A stretch of DNA of 64,000 nt. Source: Tatumella sp. JGM91. GTDB lineage: Bacteria; Pseudomonadota; Gammaproteobacteria; Enterobacterales; Enterobacteriaceae. The stretch spans positions 1 through 64,000 of the forward strand of contig NZ_JAERJP010000015.1 of assembly GCF_018257575.1 (NCBI RefSeq). Reading direction: 5' to 3'. A program made the position numbers and the translations under genes. A model generated the notes under the pieces. The model saw only the letters and a list, made by a program, of their open reading frames with translations, was not told the DNA's origin and made no database searches. Each line of letters begins with the position of its first letter. Position 1 is the stretch's first letter. Below, in pieces: positions 32,904 through 41,988 of the stretch.

Positions 32904-34039
32904 TGCACTCTCACCTCAGGCTCGGCTGACAATCCCAGAGGTAACGGCCGGTCGGGATCAAGGCCTTTATCAATCACAATTTTCACCGGAACCCGCTGTA
33001 CTATTTTGACAAAATTACCGGTGGCATTTTCTGCCGGAAACGCAGAGAAGCGCGAACCTGTCCCCATCTGAATACTGTCCACATGGCCTTGTAACTTCAG
33101 GTCCGGCCAGGCATCGATACTGATATTGACAGCATCTCCCGGTTTCATATATTGCAGCTGTGATTCTTTAAAGTTAGCAGTGATCCAGATATCCGGAGAG
33201 ACGAGGGAAAACAAGGCGGTTCCGGCCTGCACCAGACTTCCCTGTTGTATATTTCTGCGGGTCACATAACCGCTGAAGGGGGCCAACAGCCGGGTGTAAG
33301 AAAGGTTCAGGGTGGCGGTTTCCAGCCCGGCCTGTGCTTCACTGACCTGCTGCTGGCGTGCCTCGACATTGGTTTCCTGCTGGCGGATCTGTAAGGCGAC
33401 CTGTGACGCAATCGCGACCTGTGCAGAAGCGTTCTGATATTCCGCCTGTGCTGAACGCCAGCGGGCTGTGGCACTATCAATATTGGTCTGGGTGGTTGCC
33501 TTAGGATCGACGCCGTGCTGACGACGATAAGCAGCTACTGCATTCTGCAATTCAGCGCCGGCACGAGCCCGGGCGGCGAGAGCCTGCTCCCGCTGAGCCG
33601 GATACCGGACTCTGGAAAGTGTCAGTTGTGCCTCTGCCTGCTGTAACTGTGCCATAGCCAGCCCTAGCTGCGCACGGGCCTGATCGAGCTGTGCTGTTGC
33701 GTCCCGTGGGTCAATTTCGGCCAGCAGCTGACCTTTGCTGACTTTCTGATTATCCCTGACCAGTAAGCGGACAATATAGCCGGAGGTTTTAGGTGCGATG
33801 ATGACCGCATTACCGTCAGTAAAGGCATCATCAGTGGTTTCTGTACCACGGTTGATCAGCCAGAACACCAGCGCAGTGGCCAGCAGAAGGATGACAATCA
33901 TTGCCAGAATAATCAGTGGTTTTTTACCGGGACGTTTCCGCGGCTCGGCGGAATCTGTCTGCGTGCTTTCTGCCTGATCAGCCGCAGACCAGGGAGTATC
34001 CGCGGACGGACCGGCATTGTCGCCATGAGTTTGTTTCAT
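32900..34039 (-). CDS. HlyD/EmrA-family membrane fusion protein
   Basis: A 379-residue periplasmic adaptor. After an acidic N-terminus of about 35 residues a single helix (about 40-62) anchors it in the inner membrane. The lipoyl half-motif follows (AFTDGNAVIIAPKTSGYIV...LLAEIDPRD), then a long coiled coil (about 110-240), the second lipoyl half (TRLLAPFSGYVTRRNIQQG) and a beta-barrel domain. It links the EmrB-like exporter to the outer-membrane channel. It is the first gene of the operon; no local regulator gene accompanies it. Confidence 0.91.
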   Translation of the reverse strand: MKQTHGDNAGPSADTPWSAADQAESTQTDSAEPRKRPGKKPLIILAMIVILLLATALVFWLINRGTETTDDAFTDGNAVIIAPKTSGYIVRLLVRDNQKVSKGQLLAEIDPRDATAQLDQARAQLGLAMAQLQQAEAQLTLSRVRYPAQREQALAARARAGAELQNAVAAYRRQHGVDPKATTQTNIDSATARWRSAQAEYQNASAQVAIASQVALQIRQQETNVEARQQQVSEAQAGLETATLNLSYTRLLAPFSGYVTRRNIQQGSLVQAGTALFSLVSPDIWITANFKESQLQYMKPGDAVNISIDAWPDLKLQGHVDSIQMGTGSRFSAFPAENATGNFVKIVQRVPVKIVIDKGLDPDRPLPLGLSAEPEVRVQ

Positions 34040-34184
34040 TTTTTTCCTGCCATTAAAAAGGGGAACAACAATCCTGAACGCCCGGAGTAATTTTTTTATA
34101 GGGTGGTGAATAAGGGCTGGCCCAGTGAGGTAATACTCAGAGGATTACGGATATAACTATCAGAAAAATCAGCGGGAATAAATA

Positions 34185-34252
34185 CTTTCCGCGTAACACT
34201 CTGCTACGCGGAAAGCCGGATAATGCGTAAATACGCCCCCTCAAAAGGGGCG
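34185..34252 (-). terminator. Two tandem hairpins after yfeH
   Basis: A perfect 11-bp inverted repeat CTTTCCGCGTA/TACGCGGAAAG (34185-34195, 34205-34215) and a second CGCCCC/GGGGCG stem (34234-34239, 34247-34252) lie just past the yfeH stop on the minus strand. T-tracts are weak (TATTTA), so these may stabilise the 3' end or terminate inefficiently. Confidence 0.5.
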
Positions 34253-34257
34253 GTGGA

Positions 34258-35268
34258 TTATTTTCTGGCGGGTGCTGGCTGTAATGGCTGGTCAGTTTCT
34301 GCCCGTTGCTGATGGCTTTTCTTATAGCGCTGGGCAATAAATGAGCATGCCATTAATTGCACCTGATGGAACACCATTAATGGCAGTACGATAATCCCTA
34401 CGGTACTGGCCGGAAATAAAATATTTGCCATCGGAACGCCATTTGCCAGGCTTTTCTTTGAACCACAGAACAGAATTGTGATTTCGTCCGGCCGACTGAA
34501 ACCAAAGGCACGAGCCGCCACCACGTTGATCACCAATACCACTGACAGCAGCAGTACACTGCCTGCCACAATCCATGCCAGGGTGCTGATGCCAACCTGA
34601 TGCCAGATGCCGTTAACCACGGCTTCGCTGAAGGCAGAATAGACAACCAGTAAAATGGACGTCTGGTCCGTTTTACCAATCAGACTGCGGTGCTTCTCAA
34701 CCCAGCCGGCAATCCAGCGGCGTGAGAAGTGGCCCAGCAGGAAAGGCACCAGTAACTGCAGCATGATTTTACCAATTTGCTCCACACCATTGCCTGGCAT
34801 ACCGCTATGGACATTCATCACCAGGTTGACCAGCAGCGGAGAAATAAACACCCCCAGCAGGCTGGATGCGGAAGCACTGCATACGGCTGCCGCTACATTC
34901 CCGCCGGCCATTGACGTAAACGCGATGGAAGACTGGACGGTGGCAGGCAGTATGCACAGATAGATAAAGCCGGTATAAATTTCCGGAGCAACATCGACCG
35001 GATGCCACCAGACCAGCAGCAGCCCGAGAATCGGAAATATGACGAAGGTACTGAATAAGATCCATAAATGCAGCCGCCAGTGGCTGCTGCCGGCAATAAT
35101 TTTATCCCGTGACAGCTTGGCGCCATGCATAAAAAACAGTAAGGCGATAGCTGCGGTGGTAAGCCATTCGAAAAAAGGGACGAACCCGCCTTTGGCAGGT
35201 AAAAAAGTCGCAAGCAGTACAGTGATAATCAGTTTGATCATCATCGGGTCAAGACGAAAGAAGCCCAT
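34258..35268 (-). CDS. yfeH: Bile acid:sodium symporter-family transporter YfeH
   Basis: A 336-residue inner-membrane transporter of the BASS superfamily, close to E. coli YfeH (332), with nine or ten helices. Conserved segments are TTAAIALLFFMHGAKLSRD, LCILPATVQSSIAFTSMAGG and EITILFCGSKKSLANGVPMA. The physiological substrate is unknown. The start at ATG 35266-35268 (MGFFRLDPMM) is preceded by GGAA; a ten-residue extension has no ribosome site. It is divergent from the regulator yfeR. Confidence 0.93.
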   Translation of the reverse strand: MGFFRLDPMMIKLIITVLLATFLPAKGGFVPFFEWLTTAAIALLFFMHGAKLSRDKIIAGSSHWRLHLWILFSTFVIFPILGLLLVWWHPVDVAPEIYTGFIYLCILPATVQSSIAFTSMAGGNVAAAVCSASASSLLGVFISPLLVNLVMNVHSGMPGNGVEQIGKIMLQLLVPFLLGHFSRRWIAGWVEKHRSLIGKTDQTSILLVVYSAFSEAVVNGIWHQVGISTLAWIVAGSVLLLSVVLVINVVAARAFGFSRPDEITILFCGSKKSLANGVPMANILFPASTVGIIVLPLMVFHQVQLMACSFIAQRYKKSHQQRAETDQPLQPAPARK

Positions 35269-35359
35269 CGGTAATTTCCGGTCTGAAATAAAAAACATTG
35301 TGCTGTATCAGAGCTTAGAAATAAAATTGATTTATTAAATCAATCTATGAATTAAATAA

Positions 35360-36277
35360 ATGAATTATACCCTCAGACAGTTAAAAGTGTTTGCTACCGT
35401 CGCCAGTCAGGGAAGTTTCAGCCTGGCAGGACAGATTATTGGCCTTAGTCAGTCGGCGGTCAGCCACAGCATTAAACAGCTGGAGTCTGAAATAGGCGTG
35501 AAACTGCTGGACAGGACAACCCGCGAGGTACTGCTGACCCATGCCGGGCAACGGCTGGCATCACGGTTAACTGTTCAGCTGGAAGAGCTGAACAGTACCT
35601 TACTGGAACTACGCCGTTATGGCGGGCAGCGCAGTGGCACCGTGCGGCTGGCAGCGAGTCAGACGATTTCGGCACGGCTGATGCCTTTATGTCTGGCGGA
35701 AGCCCGGGAATGTTATCCGGAAATTCGTTTATTGTTGCAGGACAGTGTTCAGCAGTCGGTATTGCAGAGTGTACGTAATGCGACAGTTGATTTTGGCATT
35801 GTGATTGATCCCCGTGGCGAAGAGTTTGACTCCCAGCCAGTATTGTCTGATCCCTTTTTACTGCTCTGCCGGGACGACGATCCCCTGAATCAGATCCCTG
35901 TTGTCGGATGGCACCACCTGCAGGGACGACGGATGGTATTGCAGGATTATGCGTCAGGCAGCAGAATTTTAGTGGATCGTATTTTTCAGCAACAGCAGAT
36001 CAGCCCGGAAATTGTGCAGCAGGTCGGACATCCTGTCACGCTGTATCCGATGGTTGAAGCAGGTATTGGCATCAGTATTCTGCCGGGGCTGGCTTTGCCA
36101 TTACCGGCCGGCAGCCGTTTACGGGTGCGCCGGATTATGCCGGAAGTCTGCCGCACGCTGATGCTGATCCGGCGAAAAAACCGTTCTCTGAGTCCGGCCG
36201 CGGAGGCTATCTGGGCACTGGTCTGTGAGCAGGCAGAAAAGTTAAACGGAGAACGGCCGTTATTACCGGACAGCTAA
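35360..36277 (+). CDS. yfeR: LysR-family transcriptional regulator YfeR
   Basis: A 305-residue LysR-type regulator (308 in E. coli). The N-terminal winged helix-turn-helix is LRQLKVFATVASQGSFSLAG with SQSAVSHSIKQLE; a periplasmic-binding-like co-inducer domain follows (about 90-295). It is divergent from yfeH across 91 AT-rich bases, the E. coli arrangement in which YfeR represses yfeH at low osmolarity. The shared gap contains overlapping palindromic AT-rich sequence (about 35326-35356) suited to a LysR operator. Confidence 0.93.
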   Translation: MNYTLRQLKVFATVASQGSFSLAGQIIGLSQSAVSHSIKQLESEIGVKLLDRTTREVLLTHAGQRLASRLTVQLEELNSTLLELRRYGGQRSGTVRLAASQTISARLMPLCLAEARECYPEIRLLLQDSVQQSVLQSVRNATVDFGIVIDPRGEEFDSQPVLSDPFLLLCRDDDPLNQIPVVGWHHLQGRRMVLQDYASGSRILVDRIFQQQQISPEIVQQVGHPVTLYPMVEAGIGISILPGLALPLPAGSRLRVRRIMPEVCRTLMLIRRKNRSLSPAAEAIWALVCEQAEKLNGERPLLPDS

Positions 36278-36321
36278 TCGCCGGTACATGAGGGATAGCG
36301 GTTTTTTCTGAAGACGGAAAC

Positions 36322-36347
36322 AAAAAAGCACCCGAAGGTGCTTTTTT
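36322..36347. terminator. Bidirectional terminator between yfeR and the tRNA operon
   Basis: AAAAAAGCACC, loop CGAA, GGTGCTTTTTT is symmetrical, giving a T-run on both strands. It should end yfeR (plus) and the Val-Lys-Val tRNA transcript (minus). Confidence 0.9.
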
Positions 36348-36354
36348 GTCAATC

Positions 36355-36430
36355 TGGTGGGTGATGACGGGTTCGAACCGCCGACCCCCTCCTTGTAAGG
36401 GAGGTGCTCTACCAACTGAGCTAATCACCC
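36355..36430 (-). tRNA. tRNA-Val (anticodon TAC), distal copy
   Basis: A 76-base gene with encoded CCA. Acceptor GGGTGAT pairs with ATCACCC, the anticodon loop is CTTACAA (TAC), and the T-arm is GGCGGTTCGAACCCGTC. The mature sequence is identical to the copy at 36611-36686. It lies just before the bidirectional terminator. Confidence 0.97.
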
Positions 36431-36531
36431 AAATTTTTCCGGACACTTTCCCGGCAGGTCAGTGACTGTACGTTAAGCCAGTAATTGTCCTGTAAACGAA
36501 AAAAGCAACCGCAGGGGGCTCTTTTCTGAAT

Positions 36532-36607
36532 TGGTGGGTCGTGCAGGATTCGAACCTGCGACCAATTGATTAAAAGTCAACTGCTCTACCAACTGAGCTA
36601 ACGACCC
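36532..36607 (-). tRNA. tRNA-Lys (anticodon TTT)
   Basis: A 76-base gene with encoded CCA: acceptor GGGTCGT/ACGACCC, anticodon loop ACTTTTAAT region giving TTT, and T-loop GGTTCGAATCC. It follows the proximal tRNA-Val after three bases. A decayed terminator-like hairpin (about 36499-36526) separates it from the distal tRNA-Val. Confidence 0.97.
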
Positions 36608-36610
36608 GAG

Positions 36611-36686
36611 TGGTGGGTGATGACGGGTTCGAACCGCCGACCCCCTCCTTGTAAGGGAGGTGCTCTACCAACTGAGCTAATCACCC
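36611..36686 (-). tRNA. tRNA-Val (anticodon TAC), proximal copy
   Basis: A 76-base gene with encoded CCA, identical to the distal copy. It is the first gene after the promoter at 36704-36731. In E. coli the equivalent valU operon next to gltX holds three tRNA-Val genes and then tRNA-Lys; here the order is Val-Lys-Val. Confidence 0.97.
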
Positions 36687-36703
36687 CCGCTGTGTGGAGT
36701 CGC

Positions 36704-36731
36704 ATTATAGGGATAGTTGAATATGAGTCAA
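36704..36731 (-). promoter_or_regulatory. Sigma-70 promoter of the Val-Lys-Val tRNA operon
   Basis: On the minus strand TTGACT and a perfect TATAAT are separated by 16 bases, and the -10 element lies 17 bases before the tRNA-Val 5' end. A GC-rich discriminator (GCGACTCC) after the -10 is typical of stringently controlled stable-RNA promoters. Confidence 0.85.
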
Positions 36732-36956
36732 CGATTTTTCTGAGTAAAATGTTTGTTCGTCTTAAAAGTAGCCATCCTGCGGTGCTTTCACACAAAATGT
36801 TTATTTTTTTGCCATAAAGTACCGATAAAGGCAGATCACCGGGCTGGCAATGATTGAGGATTCACTGCCAGGTGTTAAAATGAAATCACGGAATCCTGCA
36901 TTTTTTCTGGTTTCTATCATTTGTGATCGAAAACCCGCGTCCTAAGGCAATGTTTA

Positions 36957-38372
36957 ATGAAGATTAAAACCCGTTTTGCGCCAAGTCCTACCGGCTATCT
37001 GCATGTTGGCGGTGCCCGCACTGCTCTGTATTCATGGTTATATGCCCGCCATAATAAAGGCGAATTTGTTCTGCGTATCGAAGATACGGATCTGGAACGT
37101 TCCACTCCCGAAGCAATAGAAGCAATTATGGACGGGATGAACTGGCTGGGTCTGGACTGGGATGAAGGTCCTTATTACCAGACCAAACGTTTTGATCGTT
37201 ACAACCAGGTGATTGACGAAATGCTGGTCGCCGGGACAGCTTATAAATGCTATTGCCCGAAGGAACGACTGGAAGCGTTACGTGAAGAGCAGATGGCTAA
37301 CGGTGAAAAGCCCCGCTACGATGGCCGCTGCCGCGACAGTCATCAACATCACAGTGATGATGAGCCCTGTGTGGTGCGCTTCCGTAACCCACAGGAAGGC
37401 TCGGTGATCTTTGATGATCAAATCCGTGGTCCTATTGAATTCAGCAATCAGGAGCTGGATGATTTGATTATCCGTCGTACCGATGGTTCGCCGACGTATA
37501 ATTTCTGTGTGGTGATTGATGACTGGGATATGGAAATTACCCATGTGATCCGTGGTGAAGACCATATTAACAACACCCCCCGTCAGATTAATATTCTGAA
37601 AGCTATCGGGGCACAGGTGCCTGTTTACGCACACGTTTCAATGATCCTCGGCGATGACGGTAAAAAACTGTCCAAGCGCCACGGTGCTGTCGGGGTAATG
37701 CAATACCGTGATGACGGCTATTTACCAGAGGCGTTACTTAACTATCTGGTGCGTATGGGCTGGGCACATGGTGATCAGGAAATTTTCTCTGTTGCAGAAA
37801 TGACCGAATTTTTCCGCCTGGAAGCGGTCAGCAAGTCTGCCAGTGCATTTAATACTGAGAAGCTGCAGTGGCTGAACCATCATTATATTAATACGCTGCC
37901 GCCTGAATATGTTGCCACTCATCTGCAATGGCACATTGAACAGCAAAATATTAACACCTCAACCGGTCCTCAACTGACTGAACTGGTTAAATTGCTGGGC
38001 GAACGCTGTAAGACTCTGAAAGAGATTGCCGAAAGCTGCCGCTATTTCTATGAAGATTTCACTGCGTTTGATGCCGATGCGGCTAAAAAACATCTGCGTC
38101 CGGTAGCACGCCAGCCACTGGCCCTGGCCGCGGAAAAACTGGCTGCTATTACTGAGTGGACAGCAGAAAATGTTCATCAGGCTATTCAGGACACGGCTGC
38201 TGAACTGGAAGTGGGTATGGGTAAGGTCGGGATGCCGCTACGGGTCGCCGTTACCGGTGCCGGGCAATCCCCGGCGCTGGATGTCACCATTACCGCGATT
38301 GGCCAGCAGCGTAGTATTGCGCGTATTCAGCAGGCGCTGGCCTTTATAAGCGAACGCGAAGCGCAGGCGTAA
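36957..38372 (+). CDS. gltX: Glutamyl-tRNA synthetase
   Basis: A 471-residue class I aminoacyl-tRNA synthetase, the E. coli length. The HIGH-type motif is [17 protein letters not shown], and the KMSKS-type motif is [10 protein letters not shown] zinc-binding region with CYCPKERL and CRDSHQHH lies around residues 98-127. The anticodon-binding domain forms the C-terminal third. It is divergent from the Val-Lys-Val tRNA operon and followed by a terminator. Confidence 0.97.
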   Translation: MKIKTRFAPSPTGYLHVGGARTALYSWLYARHNKGEFVLRIEDTDLERSTPEAIEAIMDGMNWLGLDWDEGPYYQTKRFDRYNQVIDEMLVAGTAYKCYCPKERLEALREEQMANGEKPRYDGRCRDSHQHHSDDEPCVVRFRNPQEGSVIFDDQIRGPIEFSNQELDDLIIRRTDGSPTYNFCVVIDDWDMEITHVIRGEDHINNTPRQINILKAIGAQVPVYAHVSMILGDDGKKLSKRHGAVGVMQYRDDGYLPEALLNYLVRMGWAHGDQEIFSVAEMTEFFRLEAVSKSASAFNTEKLQWLNHHYINTLPPEYVATHLQWHIEQQNINTSTGPQLTELVKLLGERCKTLKEIAESCRYFYEDFTAFDADAAKKHLRPVARQPLALAAEKLAAITEWTAENVHQAIQDTAAELEVGMGKVGMPLRVAVTGAGQSPALDVTITAIGQQRSIARIQQALAFISEREAQA

Positions 38373-38381
38373 CGTCAAAAA

Positions 38382-38415
38382 CCTCCGGAAACCTTCGGGC
38401 TTCCGGGGGTTTTTA
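38382..38415. terminator. Terminator shared by gltX and yfeC
   Basis: CCTCCGGAA...TTCCGGGGG (one G-T pair) with an inner stem-loop is followed by TTTTTA on the plus strand; the complementary AAAACC run precedes it, giving partial function in the other direction. The T-run overlaps the stop codon of the convergent yfeC gene. Confidence 0.85.
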
Positions 38416-38769
38416 CTCAGCAGACTCAATGCCCAGCTTCTTCAGCATTCCTTTTATCCCTTCCCGTAACAGTAAACGGCTCAGTTGATCTTTTTCGTGA
38501 TGACTCATCTGATTAATGCTGCCGATTAATAATCCGGCGAGCGGATCTTTATCAGCAAAATAATGGCCGGCCGGTTCTGAAATATGACGGATAGAGCGCA
38601 GAAATGCCTCCACGCCATCATCGATATGGATTAGTCTCGCTTTCCCGCCCTGAACACCGGGTTTGGGGAGAGTGGCCCAGCCTTCACGCTTTATCCATTT
38701 ATTAATTGTCTGGCGGCTGTAACCCGTTTCCAGTGCGAGCTCTTCAGGTGTCATCCATTCCTTTTTCAC
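38413..38769 (-). CDS. yfeC: YfeC-family putative DNA-binding protein (DUF1323)
   Basis: A 118-residue cytoplasmic protein close to E. coli YfeC (114). The N-terminal helix-turn-helix reads TPEELALETGYSRQTINKWI and is followed by KPGVQGGKARLIHID, the family hallmark. The C-terminal half (LSRLLLREGIKGMLKKLGI) is also conserved. E. coli YfeC is a predicted regulator, reported to affect extracellular DNA release. It sits beside gltX as in E. coli, though the partner yfeD is absent. Its stop lies inside the gltX terminator. Confidence 0.9.
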   Translation of the reverse strand: MKKEWMTPEELALETGYSRQTINKWIKREGWATLPKPGVQGGKARLIHIDDGVEAFLRSIRHISEPAGHYFADKDPLAGLLIGSINQMSHHEKDQLSRLLLREGIKGMLKKLGIESAE

Positions 38770-38982
38770 GGTATATCCCTTTCCTGGTTAATGTGACAAT
38801 GGCAATTAACTGAGAAAGGTAACGTGAACATGTAAAAAAGAAAAGCGCTTCACTGCGGAGCTATGGGCTGTTTCACTTTTTTGCAGCTGCCTGCTGTTGC
38901 TGACTTCTTGTTCCGTCCGGATAAATTAACCACAGACTCTGGCGTCTTTTTCATCAATCAGTCACAAACAGGTAATTTGCCG

Positions 38983-39011
38983 TTGACAGCTATTGGCCGG
39001 TTTCATATTAT
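38983..39011 (+). promoter_or_regulatory. Sigma-70 promoter of the tRNA-Ala pair
   Basis: A perfect TTGACA (38983-38988), a 17-base spacer and TATTAT (39006-39011) are followed by a GC-rich discriminator (GCCGTCCGTC). It lies about 38 bases before the first tRNA-Ala. Confidence 0.88.
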
Positions 39012-39048
39012 GCCGTCCGTCAGGCCAGCCCTGACAACTTTTCGGCGC

Positions 39049-39124
<76 letters not shown>

Positions 39125-39166
39125 CACTCTTTAACAGGGTGACAGCTCCGAAAAGATTCCAGATGT

Positions 39167-39242
<76 letters not shown>

Positions 39243-39449
39243 ATCCGGAATTATTTTTTTCTCTTCTGCTTTTTTAGCTAAAACTCCCGTGATATCCCCT
39301 GATTATTTAACTCTTCCTCAGTGTTGTTTGTTCTGTGTTTTCCGTTACCTCGTCCGGTACGACTGGCCCGCGCAAAGTCACTGTATTGTATTATTTTTAT
39401 TATTTACTACAGTTAACAGCAGGTTATTAACAAATACTGAGATGAATCC

Positions 39450-40577
39450 ATGAAAGTGAAGGGAATTAACACCGGTTTCTTTGTACTGCTGTTGGTACTG
39501 AGTACCCTGGCGTTCTTTATGGTCATCAGGCCATATTACTCGGCAATTTTTTGGGCCGTTCTGCTTGCCTTGCTGTTTTATCCGCTGAAAACGCGGATCA
39601 GAAAATGGCTCGGTGATAAAAACGGCTTATCAGCACTACTGACCTTACTGATTATCTGCCTGATTGTGTTTATCCCTTGTGTGATAGTGATGACGTCACT
39701 GGCGTATGAGGGTAACCAGCTGTATACCAGCCTTCAGCAGAATAATCAGGCATTTTCTTCGTCCGTAACAACCGCAATAAATCATTTGCCGGGATCGGTG
39801 CAGACATTCCTGAACCGTTATGACCTGACGAATGTTGATAAACTGCAGCAGAAAATTTCAGCGCTGGCGATGGAGGGCAGTCATACCCTGGCCAACAGTG
39901 CCCTGGTGATTGGCCAGGGGACCTTCAGTTTTACAGTAGGCTTTGTCATTATGCTGTACCTGCTGTTTTTCTTCCTCAAAGACGGTGCTTACCTGATTGG
40001 CCTGCTGTTAGATGCTCTGCCATTAAGCCGCTATATGAAACATCATCTGCTAAAAAAACTATCAGCCGTTTCAAAAGCAACAGTAAAAGGTACGGTGGTG
40101 GTTGCCCTGGTGCAGGGGGCGCTTGGTGGTCTGGCATTCTGGTTTCTCGGGGTGCAGGGCAGTGTACTCTGGGGGGCGCTGATGGCTTTCCTGTCGTTAG
40201 TCCCGGCCATCGGCTCGGCGATTATCTGGGCCCCGGTGGCTATTTACTTCCTGGCGGCCGGTCCCCTGTGGAAAGGGATATTTCTGGTGGTATTTTTCGT
40301 GGTGGTTATCGGTCTGGTGGATAATATCCTGCGGCCGTTACTGGTGGGTAAAGAGACCCGGATGCCTGATTATCTGGTACTGATTGCCACGCTGGGAGGC
40401 ATGGAGCTGTTCGGGATTAATGGTTTTGTTATTGGCCCGTTAATTACCGCATTATTTATCGCCTGCTGGAATTTGTTCTCAGGACGCGATAATGCCGCAA
40501 ATTCAGACCAACTGGATGCCGGATTCATTGCTGAAGGTCAGCAAGAGCAGTCACATTCCGGCCAGAAAGAAGACTGA
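39450..40577 (+). CDS. AI-2E-family (YdiK/PerM-like) membrane transporter
   Basis: A 375-residue inner-membrane protein with about seven or eight helices: two near the start, one at about 60-80, then a soluble stretch (about 90-150) and a C-terminal bundle (about 150-345). Family features are FVIMLYLLFFFLKDG, a glycine-rich VVALVQGALGGLAFW segment and DNILRPLLVG. The family includes TqsA (autoinducer-2 export), YdiK and sodium/proton antiporters, so the substrate is open. It is not close enough to name. Confidence 0.85.
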   Translation: MKVKGINTGFFVLLLVLSTLAFFMVIRPYYSAIFWAVLLALLFYPLKTRIRKWLGDKNGLSALLTLLIICLIVFIPCVIVMTSLAYEGNQLYTSLQQNNQAFSSSVTTAINHLPGSVQTFLNRYDLTNVDKLQQKISALAMEGSHTLANSALVIGQGTFSFTVGFVIMLYLLFFFLKDGAYLIGLLLDALPLSRYMKHHLLKKLSAVSKATVKGTVVVALVQGALGGLAFWFLGVQGSVLWGALMAFLSLVPAIGSAIIWAPVAIYFLAAGPLWKGIFLVVFFVVVIGLVDNILRPLLVGKETRMPDYLVLIATLGGMELFGINGFVIGPLITALFIACWNLFSGRDNAANSDQLDAGFIAEGQQEQSHSGQKED

Positions 40578-40598
40578 TTCTCCGGTATAACAGCGGAT

Positions 40599-40626
40599 AA
40601 AGCCTGTGCCAGTGCACGGGCTTTTT
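40599..40626 (+). terminator. Intrinsic terminator after the AI-2E-family gene
   Basis: AAAGCCTGTGC, loop CAGT, GCACGGGCTTTTT (one T-G pair) lies 21 bases past the stop. The remaining 257 bases to the next gene hold a small palindrome CCGGTAATACCGG and no gene that could be supported. Confidence 0.88.
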
Positions 40627-40883
40627 CAATTTACCGGCAAGAATCTGTCTTTCGCCTGCAGCGTGCAACCTCTGGCGGTAATCAATGTCTTATCTGCGTA
40701 GTGAGTGAAACCGGTAATACCGGCAGATATTTTTCGGGCAGCGTAAAGCTGTATATAACAATAATAGTCATGGATGTTCACCCTGTGGCGGGCACTTTGC
40801 CGGGTAACAGGCTGATTACCCTTGTGACAGAACTCTTGCCTGGCGGTCGTCAGGCTGAATGATGATGGTGTATTAAATATAAA

Positions 40884-41930
40884 ATGAAAATATTAGTTAT
40901 TCGCAGAGACAATATCGGTGACTTAATCCTCACGACACCGCTGATCTCAGCGTTATCGCGCCATTTTGGCGGAAAAGTGGATGTGCTGGTAAATACGTAC
41001 AATCAGTCGGTACTGGAGAACAACCCGCATATCGGTACGGTTCACTTGTACAGTAAATTGCATCACCGTCAGCATGGGCAGTCTGCCCTGGGGGTGATTT
41101 TACACCGGATAAAGACCTCCCTCAGTATCCGTCGTACCCGTTATGATGTGGCGATTGTCGCCAAAGAGCACTGGGATAAGCGTCCGCTGCAATGGGCAAA
41201 GTTATCCGGGGCTAAACGTATTATTGCTATCGGTGATAATACTCCGGCGATGGTGACAGACCCGGTAACGGTACCTGCGGGCCAGCAGCATATTGTCGAG
41301 TTACTCTCGGCGCTGGCTGCTCCTCTGGGGGTCTCTCAGCCTCCGCGCGGTCTGGAGCTTTATCCGCGTGATAGTGAGATTGCAGCTCTGCGCCAGCGTT
41401 TGCATCCCGGTGATGAACTGCCGGTGTACGGTATTCAGATCAGCGCCCGTAAACTCAGCCAGCGCTGGCCGGCAGAAAAATTTATCGACTTTATGCATAA
41501 TATTGCCGCCCGCCACCCTTGTCGTTTCCTGCTGTTCTGGTCGCCCGGTTCTGCGGATAATAAAGCCCACCCGGGAGATGATGAAAAAGCTCAGCAAATA
41601 CAGCAAGCCTGCGGTGATATTGCCCTGACTGCAGTACATACTTCCGGATTACGTGAACTGATTGCCGGTATGTCATTATGTCAGCAAATTCTGACCAGTG
41701 ATGGCGGGGCACTGCATGTGGCCGCCGGGGTTAATGTCCCGACGGTTGCCATGTTCGGTGACAGTGATGCCTGGTTCTGGGGCCCCTGGGGAGTGCCGGC
41801 TGAGGTCATCGAAGCACCGAATCGCGATGTTTCACAGTTGTCAGCAGAGCTGGTCGCTCAACGGTTTATGGCCTTACGCCAGCAGGTATTGTCGTCTCAG
41901 GAAGCCGCACCGGACAGTGCAGTTGCCTGA
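40884..41930 (+). CDS. Family-9 glycosyltransferase (heptosyltransferase-like)
   Basis: A 348-residue cytoplasmic GT-B glycosyltransferase of the ADP-heptose:LPS heptosyltransferase family. The N-terminal motif is ILVIRRDNIGDLILTTPLI and the sugar-nucleotide motif region is LTSDGGALHVAAGVNVPTVAMFGD. It probably adds a heptose or similar sugar to a lipopolysaccharide core or other glycan. It stands alone, away from any LPS cluster in this window. The ATG has no clear ribosome site in the AT-rich leader (TATTAAATATAAA), suggesting weak translation. The acceptor is unknown. Confidence 0.85.
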   Translation: MKILVIRRDNIGDLILTTPLISALSRHFGGKVDVLVNTYNQSVLENNPHIGTVHLYSKLHHRQHGQSALGVILHRIKTSLSIRRTRYDVAIVAKEHWDKRPLQWAKLSGAKRIIAIGDNTPAMVTDPVTVPAGQQHIVELLSALAAPLGVSQPPRGLELYPRDSEIAALRQRLHPGDELPVYGIQISARKLSQRWPAEKFIDFMHNIAARHPCRFLLFWSPGSADNKAHPGDDEKAQQIQQACGDIALTAVHTSGLRELIAGMSLCQQILTSDGGALHVAAGVNVPTVAMFGDSDAWFWGPWGVPAEVIEAPNRDVSQLSAELVAQRFMALRQQVLSSQEAAPDSAVA

Positions 41931-41936
41931 CGGGGC

Positions 41937-41964
41937 AAAAAAACGGGACCCTCAGGGTCCCGTT
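41937..41964 (-). terminator. Intrinsic terminator of nupC
   Basis: A perfect AACGGGACCC/GGGTCCCGTT stem with a three-base loop. On the minus strand it is followed by seven T (complement of 41937-41943). It lies 24 bases past the nupC stop, and may also stop the convergent glycosyltransferase transcript. Confidence 0.93.
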
Positions 41965-41988
41965 AGGTGACTGCGTTATATGGCAGAT

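Noticed and set aside
36687-36956. Open frame at 36617-36817 over tRNA-Val
   Set aside because: It reads through a tRNA gene and its promoter; shadow frame.
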